Positions 24,700-33,626 of a stretch of DNA of 38,279 nucleotides are shown piece by piece (positions within the stretch are counted from its first letter, which is position 1; every line of letters begins with the position of its first letter). The stretch is from an uncultured Verrucomicrobia subdivision 3 bacterium (lineage in GTDB: Bacteria > Verrucomicrobiota > Verrucomicrobiia > Limisphaerales > UBA11358): the NCBI GenBank assembly GCA_903875465.1, contig CAIQWB010000048.1:1-38279 (forward strand), written 5' to 3'. The translations under genes were made by a program, and so were the position numbers. A model generated the notes under the pieces. That model searched no databases and was not told the origin of the DNA. It saw only the letters and a program-made list of their open reading frames with translations.

Positions 24700-25836
24700 A
24701 TGAACGCACCCGCCTTTCGCTTCGGCATTTCCGCTTTAACTCTGGCCGCCCTCGCCCTGATCACGGGCTGCTCCCCGCAGCCAGCGGCCCCATCCGCCCC
24801 GCCCGCCCCAGCCGTGACGGTGGCCCCGGTCTCTCAGAAGGAGATCGTGGAATGGCATGATTTCACCGGACGCACAGAACCCGTGCAATCCGTGGAAATC
24901 CGCCCGCGCGCGTCCGGCTACATCACCGAGGTGCGCTTTCAATCCGGACAACTGGTCAAACAGGGCGACGTGCTGTTTGTCATTGATCCACGGGATAACC
25001 AGGCGGTTTATGACCAGCGCAAAGCCGTGTTCGACCAGGCCCGCCGCGTGAATGAACGGACGGCCCAGTTGCTGGCCAACAAAGCTATCTCCACCGAGGA
25101 TGCGGATGCGCGCACAGCCCAGTTTGAGGAGGCTCAGGCCGCGTTGGAAACCGCGCGCTTAAATCTGGAGTACACCCAGGTGCGGGCGCCGATTGATGGC
25201 CGGGTGAGCCGGGCCTTGCTGACCCAGGGAAACTATGTGAGCGGGGTGGCCGGCAGCGCCTCGTTGCTGACGACCCTCGTTTCCGTCAATCCCGTTTATG
25301 TCTACGCGGATCTGGACGAGGCCTCGCTGTTGAAATTTAACGACCTGGTCTATGCCAAAAAACTGGGCACCAGCCCGGATGGCCGCGTGCCGGTGGAATT
25401 ACAACTAGGGGACGAAGTGGACTACCCCCATGCCGGTTTTATTGAATCCTTCGACAACCGGGTGGACCCGGAAACCGGCAGCATCTTGGTGCGCGCGGTG
25501 TTCCCCAATGAGGACGGACACATTTTGCCCGGTTTGTTTGCACGCCTCCGGCTGCCCTTGAGCGAGCGCCATGCGGCCTTGCTGGTGAATGAAAGCGCCA
25601 TTGGCACCGATCAGGCCGATAAATTCGTTCTCACCCTGTCCTCCACCAACACCGTGCAATATCGCCCGGTGAAATTAGGGCCCTTGGTCAACGGCCAGCG
25701 GGTCATCACCGAAGGCCTGTCCGCCGGTGAAAAAGTGGTGGTGAATGGCATGGCCCGGGTGCGTCCCGGCATGCCGGTGACTCCCGAGACGGCCACGGCT
25801 GCCCTCCCGCCCGTGACCACCACGGCCAAACGCTAA
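24700..25836 (+). CDS. RND efflux periplasmic adaptor lipoprotein (AcrA/MexA type)
   Basis: This 378-residue membrane-fusion protein joins the RND pump to the outer-membrane channel. The signal peptide ends at the lipobox LITGC with Cys24. The lipoyl/barrel-sandwich halves are SVEIRPRASGYITEVRFQSG and LEYTQVRAPIDGRVSRALL. The alpha-hairpin lies between (about 105-150), followed by the beta-barrel domain (VYADLDEASLLKF) and the membrane-proximal domain (NGQRVITEGLSAGEKVVVNG). The ATG at 24700 is chosen because it opens the signal peptide. The frame extends upstream to 24388 inside the previous gene. The pump gene follows after 19 nt. Confidence 0.95.
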   Translation: MNAPAFRFGISALTLAALALITGCSPQPAAPSAPPAPAVTVAPVSQKEIVEWHDFTGRTEPVQSVEIRPRASGYITEVRFQSGQLVKQGDVLFVIDPRDNQAVYDQRKAVFDQARRVNERTAQLLANKAISTEDADARTAQFEEAQAALETARLNLEYTQVRAPIDGRVSRALLTQGNYVSGVAGSASLLTTLVSVNPVYVYADLDEASLLKFNDLVYAKKLGTSPDGRVPVELQLGDEVDYPHAGFIESFDNRVDPETGSILVRAVFPNEDGHILPGLFARLRLPLSERHAALLVNESAIGTDQADKFVLTLSSTNTVQYRPVKLGPLVNGQRVITEGLSAGEKVVVNGMARVRPGMPVTPETATAALPPVTTTAKR

Positions 25837-25855
25837 GCCCCATCCCCCCGTCATT

Positions 25856-28800
25856 ATGAATTTCTCGGATTTTTTCATCCGGCGGCCGATTTTTGCCGGC
25901 GTGCTGTCCATTGCTGTATTCATCATCGGCCTGCTGGCGATGTTTAAACTGCCCATCGCCGAATATCCCGAAGTGGTCCCGCCGACCATTGTGGTGCGCG
26001 CCACCTACCCGGGGGCCAACCCCAAAACCATCGCGGAAACGGTGGCCTCCCCCCTTGAACAGGCCATCAATGGTGTGGAAGGCTCGCTTTACATCTTTTC
26101 CCAGGCCACCGGGGACGGCGTGCTCACCACGACCGTGACCTTCAAGCTCGGCACCAATCCCGACGAGGCCCAGGTGCAGGTGCAAAACCGGGTGGCCCAG
26201 GCCCTGCCCAAACTCCCCGAGGAAGTGCGCACGCTGGGGGTCACCACCACCAAACAATCGCCGGACCTCACCATGGTGGTTCACTTGTTCTCGCCGGATG
26301 GCCGCTACGACGACGTTTACCTGCGGAATTACGCCACCCTCCAGGTCAAGGATGCCCTGGCCCGCATCCCGGGCGCGGGCGATGTCGAACTCTTCGGCTC
26401 CGGCGATTACGCCATGCGCATCTGGTTGAATCCCGACAAAATTGCGGCGCGCAACCTCACCGCCAGCGATGTGGTGAATGCCATTCGCGAACAAAATGTG
26501 CAAGTGGCCGCCGGCGTGGTCGGCCAGCAACCCGTGCATGACCCGGTCAATTTTGAAATGGCCGTAAACGTCAAGGGCCGCCTGATTTCCGAGGAGGAAT
26601 TCGGCCAGATCGTCGTCAAAACCGGCACCAACGGCTCCAAGACCCTGCTTAAAGATGTGGCCCGCATTGAACTCGGCGCCGGTAGCTACTCGCTCCGCTC
26701 GCTGCTCAATAACAAATCGGCGGTCGCCATTCCCATTTTCCAATCCCCCGGGGCCAATGCCTTGCAATTGTCCCAGGATGTCCGCGCCAAGATGGAGGAA
26801 CTGAAGAAAAACTTCCCCGAGGGTGTGGATTACTCCGTCGTTTATGATCCCACTGTCTTTGTGCGGCATTCCATCGAGGCCGTGCTGCACACCCTGGCCG
26901 AGGCCATCCTGCTGGTAGTCATTGTCGTGATTTTGTTCCTGCAAACCTGGCGGGCGGCGATCATTCCACTCGCGGCCGTGCCCGTATCGCTGGTCGGCAC
27001 CTTCAGCGTCATGCTCCTGCTGGGTTTTAGTATTAACGCCCTCTCGCTCTTCGGTCTGGTGCTGGCCATCGGCATTGTCGTTGATGATGCCATCGTCGTG
27101 GTCGAAAACGTCGAGCGTAACATCGCCCTGGGGCTGACTTCCCTCGAAGCCGCGCGCCGGGCCATGCGCGAAGTCACCGGCCCCATTGTGGCCACGGCCT
27201 TGGTCTTGTGCGCAGTGTTCGTGCCCACCGCTTTCATTAGCGGACTGACCGGCCAGTTCTACAAGCAATTCGCCCTGACGATTGCCATTTCCACCGTGAT
27301 CTCCGCGTTCAATTCCCTCACCCTGTCACCGGCCCTGTGCGCCGTGCTGCTGCGCAATCATCATGATCCCAAGGACCGGCTCACCCGGGTCATGGATGCC
27401 TGCTTCGGCTGGTTTTTCCGGCCCTTCAACCGCGCCTTCGCCTGGGCGGGCGAACGGTATTCGAGCGGCGTTAATCAAGTGCTCCGCAAAAGCTTTGTGG
27501 CCCTCGTGCTCTACGCCGGACTGGTCGTCCTCACCGGCTGGAGTTTCAACCAGGTCCCGACCGGCTTTGTGCCCTCGCAGGACAAACAGTATCTCGTGGC
27601 CTTTGCCCAGTTGCCGGACGGCTCGTCCCTCGACCGGACCGAGGCCGTTATCCGCCGCATGTCGGACATTGGTTTGAAGACCCCCGGCGTGGAGGCCTCC
27701 GTGGCCTTCCCCGGCCTGAGCATCAGTGGTTTTAGTGTGGCCCCCAATGCGGGCATCGTGTTTTTCACGCTCAAACCGTTTGACGAACGCACCACCTCCG
27801 ACCTCAGCGGGCCCGCCATCGCCGCCGCGCTGAACCAAAAACTGTCGGTCATTCAAGACGCCTATGTCCTCGCCGTGCCGCCCCCCGCGGTGATGGGATT
27901 GGGCACCATTGGCGGCTTCAAGCTGTATGTCGAGGACCGTGCCGACCTCGGGTACGACGCCCTCTATGCGAACTTGCAAGGCATCATCGGCAAGAGTTAC
28001 CAAACGCCCGGGCTGGCCGGGGTGTTTTCCATGTTCACCGTCAATGTGCCGCAATTGGACGCCGACGTGGACCGCGTGAAGGCCAAAACCCAGGGCGTGC
28101 CACTGGCCAACCTGTTTGAAACCCTGCAAATCTACCTGGGTTCGTTGTATGTCAATGACTTCAACCGCTTCGGCCGCACCTACGAGGTGTTCGCCCAGGC
28201 CGACGCCCCGTTCCGGGCGCATGCAGCGGACATCACCCGGCTCAAGACCCGCAATGATCAGGGCCAGATGGTCCCCCTGGGTGCCCTGGTGAAAGTCACC
28301 GAATCGCACGGCCCCGATCGGGTGATGCGCTACAACGGTTATCCCGCAGCGGAGATTAACGGCGCCCCCGCGCCTGGCTACAGCTCCGGCCAGGCGGAGG
28401 CGGCGATGACCCAAGTCGTGGAAAGTTCCCTGCCCCGCGGACTGGCCTATGAATGGACCGAACTTACCTACCAGCGCATCCTTGCCGGCAACACGGCGGT
28501 GTATGTCTATCCCCTGTGCTTGTTGTTCGTGTTTCTTGTGCTGGCCGCGTTATATGAAAGTTTCCGGCTGCCGCTGGCCATCATCCTGATTGTGCCCATG
28601 TGCCTGCTGTTTGCCATTGCGGGCGTCTGGCTCAAGCACAGCGACAATAATATTTTCACGCAGATCGGCCTGATCGTGCTCGTCGGCCTCGCGTGCAAGA
28701 ACGCCATTCTCATCATTGAATTTGCCAAGCAAAAGCAAGAGGAGGGCGTGCCGCCCTTGGAAGCCGCCTTGGAAGCCTGCCGCCTCCGCCTCCGGCCGAT

Positions 28801-30520
28801 TCTCATGACCTCCATTGCTTTCATCGCCGGGGTGTTCCCGCTGGTGGTGGCCCACGGGGCCGGCGCGGAAATGCGCCAGGCCATGGGTATTGCCGTGTTC
28901 TCCGGCATGATCGGCGTGACGGTGTTCGGGCTGTTTCTCACCCCGGTATTTTATGTCACCCTGATGAATCTCGGTTCCCGCAAAAAGGCTGCTGCGACCA
29001 CGCCCCCCGTCGTACCCGTGGCCACGGGCGGGGCGGTCGTCAGCTTGTTGTTCCTGGGCCTGCTCGGCACCTCCCTCGCCACCCACGCCGGCCCGCTCAC
29101 CGTGGGACCAGACTACCAACCCCCCACCAACGCCCTGCCCGCCCACTTCAAGTCCCTCGTCCCCGGCCAATGGCAGGAAGGCAAACCCCTCGATCAGGTG
29201 CCCAAAGGCAATTGGTGGGAAATTTTTGGCGATGCGTCGTTAAATTCCCTGGAGGGCCAGGCCGTGGCCGCCAGCCCGGATTTGCAGGGCGCCCTCGCCC
29301 GGCTGGATCAGGCCCGCGCCACCGCCCGGGTTTCCCGCGCCAGCCTGCTGCCCAGCGCCAGCCTCGACCCCAGTTTCGAGCGCCAGCGTTATTCACCCAA
29401 TGCCAGCCCCAGTTTTGGCAACCTCACCGCCAGCAGCCTCAGCACCCCGCTGGATCTGAGTTATGAAATCGACCTCTGGGGCCGCGTGCGCCGGGGGTTT
29501 GAAAGCGCCCATGCGGATGCCCAGGCCAGTCTGGCCGTTTATTACAACACCCTGCTCAGCCTGGAGGCCAATGTCGCCCAGGATTATTTTTCCCTGCGGT
29601 CGCTGGATGCCGAAATCGCCACCGTCACCAGCACCGTGGCGCTGCGCCATGAACAGGTCCAGCTGGTGCGCAGCCGCTATGAGGGGGGTATCGGTAACGA
29701 ACTCGACGTGGCCCAGGCGGAAACCGAACTCGCCACCACCGAGGCCGATGCCGCCGCCCTCGCCCGGCAACGCGACCAACTGGAAAATGCCCTGGCCATC
29801 CTGGCCGGCCAGAACCCCGCCGCTTTCCATTTACCCGCGCTGCCCGAGTCTAATCTTAACTGGCATCCCCAGCCACCCGTCATTCCCGCCGGCCTGCCCG
29901 GCGACCTCTTGCAACGCCGCCCGGACGTGGCCGCCGCCGAACGTCAACTCGCCTCCGCCAATGCCAAAATCGGCGTCGCCAAAGCGGCCTTTTTCCCGGT
30001 GTTGACGTTGACCGGTTCGGGTGGTTTCCTAAGCGGCGACGTGGACTCCTTGTTTAACTGGAATAGCCGCACTTGGTCCATTGGCCCGAGCCTGTCGCTG
30101 CCCATCTTTGCCGGTGGGCGCAACCGGGCCAATTACTCACGCTCCCAGGCGGCCTATGCCGAGGCGGTCGCCCACTACCGCCAGTCGGTGCTCGTGGCTT
30201 TCAGCGATGTGGAGAATAGCCTCTCCGATATCCGGCACCTGACGGACCAGGCCGCCGCCCAGGAGCGGGCGGTGGATAATGCCCGGCATGCCGCCGACCT
30301 GGCCACCGATCGCTATCGTTCCGGCATCGTCGCTTACCTCACCGTGGTGGACGCCGAACGTGCCGCCCTCGAAAATGAACGGGCCAACGCCCAACTGGCC
30401 GGCCAGCGCTTGATCGCCTCCGTCCAACTCATCAAGGCCCTCGGCGGCGGCTGGCAGGCCGCCCCGGCGCTCACCCGCGCCGACACCGCCCCCACCCCCG
30501 CTTTGTCGCCCTCCCACTGA
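25856..30520 (+). CDS. Fused RND efflux permease (AcrB type) and outer-membrane factor (NodT/TolC type)
   Basis: One open frame of 1554 residues contains two normally separate proteins. Residues 1-1040 are a complete HAE1 permease: FFIRRPIFAGVLSI at the start, the proton-relay Asp410/Asp411 in GIVVDDAIVVVENVER, and Lys948 in LACKNAILIIEFAKQ. Residues 1079-1554 are an outer-membrane efflux protein: VGPDYQPP, NWWEIFGDASLNSLEGQA, DLSYEIDLWGRVR, and LLQRRPDVAAAERQLASAN. Between them a basic segment (SRKK, about 1040) precedes a hydrophobic stretch (about 1061-1075, VVSLLFLGLLGTSLA) and THAGP, which looks like an internal signal sequence. The lipid-anchor Cys usual in NodT proteins is absent. No stop or frameshift signal separates the halves. 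Confidence 0.93.
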   Translation: MNFSDFFIRRPIFAGVLSIAVFIIGLLAMFKLPIAEYPEVVPPTIVVRATYPGANPKTIAETVASPLEQAINGVEGSLYIFSQATGDGVLTTTVTFKLGTNPDEAQVQVQNRVAQALPKLPEEVRTLGVTTTKQSPDLTMVVHLFSPDGRYDDVYLRNYATLQVKDALARIPGAGDVELFGSGDYAMRIWLNPDKIAARNLTASDVVNAIREQNVQVAAGVVGQQPVHDPVNFEMAVNVKGRLISEEEFGQIVVKTGTNGSKTLLKDVARIELGAGSYSLRSLLNNKSAVAIPIFQSPGANALQLSQDVRAKMEELKKNFPEGVDYSVVYDPTVFVRHSIEAVLHTLAEAILLVVIVVILFLQTWRAAIIPLAAVPVSLVGTFSVMLLLGFSINALSLFGLVLAIGIVVDDAIVVVENVERNIALGLTSLEAARRAMREVTGPIVATALVLCAVFVPTAFISGLTGQFYKQFALTIAISTVISAFNSLTLSPALCAVLLRNHHDPKDRLTRVMDACFGWFFRPFNRAFAWAGERYSSGVNQVLRKSFVALVLYAGLVVLTGWSFNQVPTGFVPSQDKQYLVAFAQLPDGSSLDRTEAVIRRMSDIGLKTPGVEASVAFPGLSISGFSVAPNAGIVFFTLKPFDERTTSDLSGPAIAAALNQKLSVIQDAYVLAVPPPAVMGLGTIGGFKLYVEDRADLGYDALYANLQGIIGKSYQTPGLAGVFSMFTVNVPQLDADVDRVKAKTQGVPLANLFETLQIYLGSLYVNDFNRFGRTYEVFAQADAPFRAHAADITRLKTRNDQGQMVPLGALVKVTESHGPDRVMRYNGYPAAEINGAPAPGYSSGQAEAAMTQVVESSLPRGLAYEWTELTYQRILAGNTAVYVYPLCLLFVFLVLAALYESFRLPLAIILIVPMCLLFAIAGVWLKHSDNNIFTQIGLIVLVGLACKNAILIIEFAKQKQEEGVPPLEAALEACRLRLRPILMTSIAFIAGVFPLVVAHGAGAEMRQAMGIAVFSGMIGVTVFGLFLTPVFYVTLMNLGSRKKAAATTPPVVPVATGGAVVSLLFLGLLGTSLATHAGPLTVGPDYQPPTNALPAHFKSLVPGQWQEGKPLDQVPKGNWWEIFGDASLNSLEGQAVAASPDLQGALARLDQARATARVSRASLLPSASLDPSFERQRYSPNASPSFGNLTASSLSTPLDLSYEIDLWGRVRRGFESAHADAQASLAVYYNTLLSLEANVAQDYFSLRSLDAEIATVTSTVALRHEQVQLVRSRYEGGIGNELDVAQAETELATTEADAAALARQRDQLENALAILAGQNPAAFHLPALPESNLNWHPQPPVIPAGLPGDLLQRRPDVAAAERQLASANAKIGVAKAAFFPVLTLTGSGGFLSGDVDSLFNWNSRTWSIGPSLSLPIFAGGRNRANYSRSQAAYAEAVAHYRQSVLVAFSDVENSLSDIRHLTDQAAAQERAVDNARHAADLATDRYRSGIVAYLTVVDAERAALENERANAQLAGQRLIASVQLIKALGGGWQAAPALTRADTAPTPALSPSH

Positions 30521-30563
30521 ACGCAAACTAAACACCCTTCATTAAACCAAATATAATTCAATT

Positions 30564-31214
30564 ATGAGTACTATCACCGCCCCGCAACTGCTGGAACAAC
30601 TGCAATGGCGTTACGCCACCAAACAATTTGATCCGGCGCAGAAAATCAGTCCCTCCGACTGGGCCGCGCTCGAAGAATCCCTCGTGCTCACCGCCTCCTC
30701 CTTCGGCCTGCAACCCTGGAAATTTGTGGTGGTCACCGATCCGGCCCAGCGCGAAAAACTCGTGCCTGTCTCCTGGAACCAGCGCCAGGTCGCGGATGCC
30801 TCCCACCTGGTCGTGTTCGCCCTCAAGAAAAACTTCAGCGAAGCCGACGTCGCCGCCTACATCAACCGCATCGTGGAAGTGCGCGGCATCCCCGCCGCCG
30901 CCCTGGCCCAGTATAACGACATGATGATCGGCAGCCTGTTCAAGGGCCGCGATGCCGCCGCCCGCAAGGTCTGGGCCATCAATCAAATCTACATTGCCCT
31001 CGGCAATTTCCTGACCAGCGCCGCCTTGCTGGGCATCGACACCTGCCCGATGGAAGGCATTGACCCGGCCAGGTATGATGAAATTCTCGGCCTCGACGCC
31101 CTTGGCCTCGCCACCGTGGTGGTCGGAGTCGCTGGCTACCGGGCCGCGACCGACAAGTATGCCAGTTTGAAAAAAGTCCGCTTCGCCAACCCGGACGTCA
31201 TCGTCACTCTCTAA
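30564..31214 (+). CDS. Nitroreductase family NAD(P)H-dependent oxidoreductase
   Basis: This 216-residue flavin enzyme resembles NfsB. It begins QLLEQLQWRYATKQFDPAQK, the usual FMN-phosphate-binding Arg/Lys region, followed by SSFGLQPWKFVVV, a family hallmark, and ends with the FMN/NAD(P)H region LGLATVVVGVAGYRAATDKY. It would reduce nitro-aromatics, quinones or similar electrophiles in the cytoplasm. It lies 43 nt after the fused pump, in the same direction and within the TetR-linked cluster. The combination fits detoxification of a reducible toxic compound (inference). Confidence 0.93.
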   Translation: MSTITAPQLLEQLQWRYATKQFDPAQKISPSDWAALEESLVLTASSFGLQPWKFVVVTDPAQREKLVPVSWNQRQVADASHLVVFALKKNFSEADVAAYINRIVEVRGIPAAALAQYNDMMIGSLFKGRDAAARKVWAINQIYIALGNFLTSAALLGIDTCPMEGIDPARYDEILGLDALGLATVVVGVAGYRAATDKYASLKKVRFANPDVIVTL

Positions 31215-31256
31215 TTTCGTTCCAAAAACAAAAACAACCACATCTCCCCAACCATT

Positions 31257-31715
31257 ATGAGCCACCTCATCACCGGACCCGACCTCACCCAGCGCCCGCC
31301 GCGCAGCCCGCGCGTGCGCCTCGGCGGCTTTGTCATCCTCCCCCGCATGCTCGATAAATGCCGCGCCACGATCATTGGCAAAAACGGCGAGTACCATTAC
31401 AACTGCCCGCTCGACCACCACTTCCTTAAGTTCACCGGCATTGACGCCGACCTGCTCAAAGCCGAAGTGGCCAAGGGCTTGGGCGATGGCGAAATCCTCG
31501 AATGGATCCTCGCCAACGCCTCCATCAAAAACCAGCCCTGGCAAATCCTCCAATGGAGCGCCTACCATGACCTCCGCGGACCGGATAGCGACGCCGAAAC
31601 CCTCGGCTGGTTTGCCGAGACCGTCGGCAAACTGAGCAAAAACCGCGAAGACATCCGCACCTGGCAGGATCTCCTCGACTTGGACGACCACGTTAGTTTC
31701 GGTGGCAAAGCTTAA
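31257..31715 (+). CDS. DUF5069 family protein
   Basis: This 152-residue soluble protein of unknown function has a highly conserved look: DLTQRPPRSPRVRLGGFVIL, then PRMLDKCRATIIGKNGEYHY, then NCPLDHHFLKFTGID. I associate this pattern with DUF5069. The second half is helical and charged (AEVAKGLGDGEILEWILANA). No signal or membrane segment is seen. It is 42 nt after the nitroreductase and last before a strong terminator, so it is the end of that transcription unit. A role together with the nitroreductase is a guess. Confidence 0.85.
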   Translation: MSHLITGPDLTQRPPRSPRVRLGGFVILPRMLDKCRATIIGKNGEYHYNCPLDHHFLKFTGIDADLLKAEVAKGLGDGEILEWILANASIKNQPWQILQWSAYHDLRGPDSDAETLGWFAETVGKLSKNREDIRTWQDLLDLDDHVSFGGKA

Positions 31716-31755
31716 TTCTCCACCACCCTCGCTGGGTTGTTTTGAGCCTGCCGGC

Positions 31756-31790
31756 AAAGCCCATTCTCCCCGGGGGAGAATGGGCTTTTT
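31756..31790 (+). terminator. Strong rho-independent terminator after the efflux cluster
   Basis: A perfect 15-bp stem (31756-31770 with 31774-31788) with a 3-nt loop (CGG) ends in CTTTTT. It lies 41 nt past the DUF5069 stop codon and is the clearest terminator in the window. The stem begins with AAAG, so it may also act on the opposite strand. Confidence 0.93.
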
Positions 31791-31873
31791 CTTGACCCCC
31801 CGGAATACCCAAATCTATTTGTAACTCCCAAAAATCGTGTTAACGTGAACCTGTTCGCAAGGTGTAACTTAAC

Positions 31874-32854
31874 GTGAGCGACCCCAATAAAATATCCGAG
31901 CGCGAAGTCACCGACCCGGCGGTTTACTTCAACCGCCGGCAATTCCTCCAGACCGGCCTGCTCGCCGCCAGCGCCGTCGCCACCGGCCTCGCGTACCGCC
32001 AGCTCAACCCCACTTCGACCGGCTCTGTCACCACCGCCCCGCTTGCCCACCTCGTCACCCCGGCCGCCACCACCACTGTCGATAATGGCTTCCGCGCCAC
32101 CGAGCCGCCCACCTCCTTCGCGAACATCACTCACTACAATAATTTTTACGAGTTCTCCACCGACAAGGAAGCCGTCGCCGCCGCCTCTGCAAAATTCGAC
32201 ACCAAAGGCTGGCAGGTGTCCGTCGCAGGCTTGGTGAACCATCCCCGTGTATTCGATCTCGATGACCTCCTGAAAATCAGCCCGCCCGAGGAACGCATCT
32301 ACCGCATGCGGTGTGTCGAAGGGTGGTCCATGGTCGTCCCGTGGGCAGGTTATTCCCTCTCCAAGCTGCTCGCCCTGGTTGAACCCCTGGGCAGTGCCCG
32401 CTATGTGGCCTTCGAATCCCTCCTTGATCCCCAGCGCATGCCCGGCCAGCGCGGCGAAGTGCTGAACTGGCCCTACGTGGAAGGCCTGCGCCTGGATGAG
32501 GCCATGCATCCGCTCACCCTGCTGGCCAGCGGCCTTTACGGTCGCGCCCTGCCCCCGCAGGATGGCGCGCCCCTCCGCCTCGTCACCCCGTGGAAATACG
32601 GCTTCAAAGGCATTAAATCCATCGTCAAAATCAAGCTGGTCGCCGAACAACCCCGCACCACTTGGAACGAGGCCGCCCCCAATGAATACGGCTTCTATGC
32701 CAATGTGAATCCCGAAGTGGACCACCCCCGCTGGAGCCAGGCCACGGAACAGCCCATTGGCAAATCCGGCCGGCAGCCCACCCTCCTGTTCAATGGCTAC
32801 GCCGCCCAAGTCGGGCATTTATACGCCGGCCTCGACCTCCGCGCCAATTTCTGA
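31874..32854 (+). CDS. msrP: Protein-methionine-sulfoxide reductase catalytic subunit MsrP
   Basis: This 326-residue periplasmic molybdopterin enzyme repairs oxidised methionines of exported proteins. The Tat signal is [19 protein letters not shown] (residues 20-38). Cofactor binding is shown by Cys147 in [19 protein letters not shown], the single Mo-ligand of this family. Other matches are [18 protein letters not shown] and [18 protein letters not shown]. Start is a GTG at 31874, supported by AAGGTG 9 nt upstream. The gene for the haem partner MsrQ follows after 5 nt. TatA and TatC encoded at 7382-8732 would export it. Confidence 0.95.
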   Translation: MSDPNKISEREVTDPAVYFNRRQFLQTGLLAASAVATGLAYRQLNPTSTGSVTTAPLAHLVTPAATTTVDNGFRATEPPTSFANITHYNNFYEFSTDKEAVAAASAKFDTKGWQVSVAGLVNHPRVFDLDDLLKISPPEERIYRMRCVEGWSMVVPWAGYSLSKLLALVEPLGSARYVAFESLLDPQRMPGQRGEVLNWPYVEGLRLDEAMHPLTLLASGLYGRALPPQDGAPLRLVTPWKYGFKGIKSIVKIKLVAEQPRTTWNEAAPNEYGFYANVNPEVDHPRWSQATEQPIGKSGRQPTLLFNGYAAQVGHLYAGLDLRANF

Positions 32855-32859
32855 CCGGC

Positions 32860-33504
32860 ATGAAAGCCAACGATCTGCGCTTCGCCCAATGGTTCGTGCT
32901 CGTGAATGCCGCCGTGCCCGGCGCGCTGCTTGCCTGGGATGCCGCGCACCGCCAGCTCGGCGCCAACCCCGTCAATTTCGCCATCCTCACCACCGGTCTG
33001 CTCGCCCTGATTTTCCTGCTCCTGACCCTGCTCGTCACCCCGCTGCGCAGCCTCACTGGCTGGAACTGGATCATCTTTTCCCGGCGCACCCTGGGCCTCT
33101 ATGCCTTCTTTTATGCGGCGGCTCATTTCCTCATCTTTTTCTTTCTGGATCGCGGTGGCAACCTCGCCAGCACGCTGTCTGAAATGGTCAAACGCAACTA
33201 TTTAATTGTCGGCAGCCTCGGCTTGTTCGTCATGTTACCGCTGGCCGTCACCTCCACCAACGCCATGATCAAGCGCCTCGGCGGCCAGCGCTGGCGCGCC
33301 CTGCACCGCCTTACCTACATCGCCGCCATCGCCGGCGTGATCCATTACTACATGCAGTCCAGGAAAGACGTCCGCCAGCCCCTCGCCTTCGCCGCCATCC
33401 TGGTCCTCCTTCTCGGCTACCGCCTGCTCGTCGCCGCCCGCAAATCCCAATCCGCCCCCGTCAAAGCCGCCGCTGCAAAACCCTCCTCCACCCGGCCAGC
33501 TTGA
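32860..33504 (+). CDS. msrQ: MsrP haem-binding membrane subunit MsrQ
   Basis: This 214-residue inner-membrane cytochrome b-type protein (YedZ family) passes electrons from the quinone pool to MsrP. About six hydrophobic helices are visible. The haem-binding His residues are in FYAAAHFLIFF and in WRALHRLTYIAAIAGVIHYY. TRRTLGLYAF-type sequence (here SRRTLGLYAFFYAAAHF) is the family signature. It is paired with msrP and separated by only 5 nt. The tail is Ala/Lys-rich and not conserved. Confidence 0.93.
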   Translation: MKANDLRFAQWFVLVNAAVPGALLAWDAAHRQLGANPVNFAILTTGLLALIFLLLTLLVTPLRSLTGWNWIIFSRRTLGLYAFFYAAAHFLIFFFLDRGGNLASTLSEMVKRNYLIVGSLGLFVMLPLAVTSTNAMIKRLGGQRWRALHRLTYIAAIAGVIHYYMQSRKDVRQPLAFAAILVLLLGYRLLVAARKSQSAPVKAAAAKPSSTRPA

Positions 33505-33530
33505 CGCACCCCGGCCAATATTTAGGAGTG

Positions 33531-33546
33531 CGGCGACATGTCGCCG
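33531..33546. repeat. 16-bp perfect palindrome between convergent genes
   Basis: CGGCGACATGTCGCCG is self-complementary over all 16 bases. It lies in the 122-nt spacer between msrQ and the convergent esterase gene. It has no T-run, so it is not a typical terminator. Beyond it, bases 33566-33612 form an AT-rich stretch of short TTGAAT/TTTGGA-like words. Confidence 0.7.
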
Positions 33547-33626
33547 AGCCCACCAGAAATGGCTTGATGCTTGAATATTGAATTTTCTCTGAAGTTTGGA
33601 TTTTGGAATTTGCAGTTTCCGCCAAC

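Noticed and set aside
25706-27268. 520-codon open frame opposite the adaptor and pump genes
   Set aside because: Composition is Gly, His and Gln-rich with no domain. The opposite strand encodes conserved RND motifs.
28964-29080. Separate start codon for the outer-membrane half of the fused pump
   Set aside because: An ATG exists at 28964 but no ribosome site precedes it, and the frame has no stop. A fusion is the simpler reading, although internal initiation cannot be excluded.
30558-31757. 399-codon open frame opposite the nitroreductase and DUF5069 genes
   Set aside because: It crosses two well-supported genes and the terminator arm and shows no family motif.
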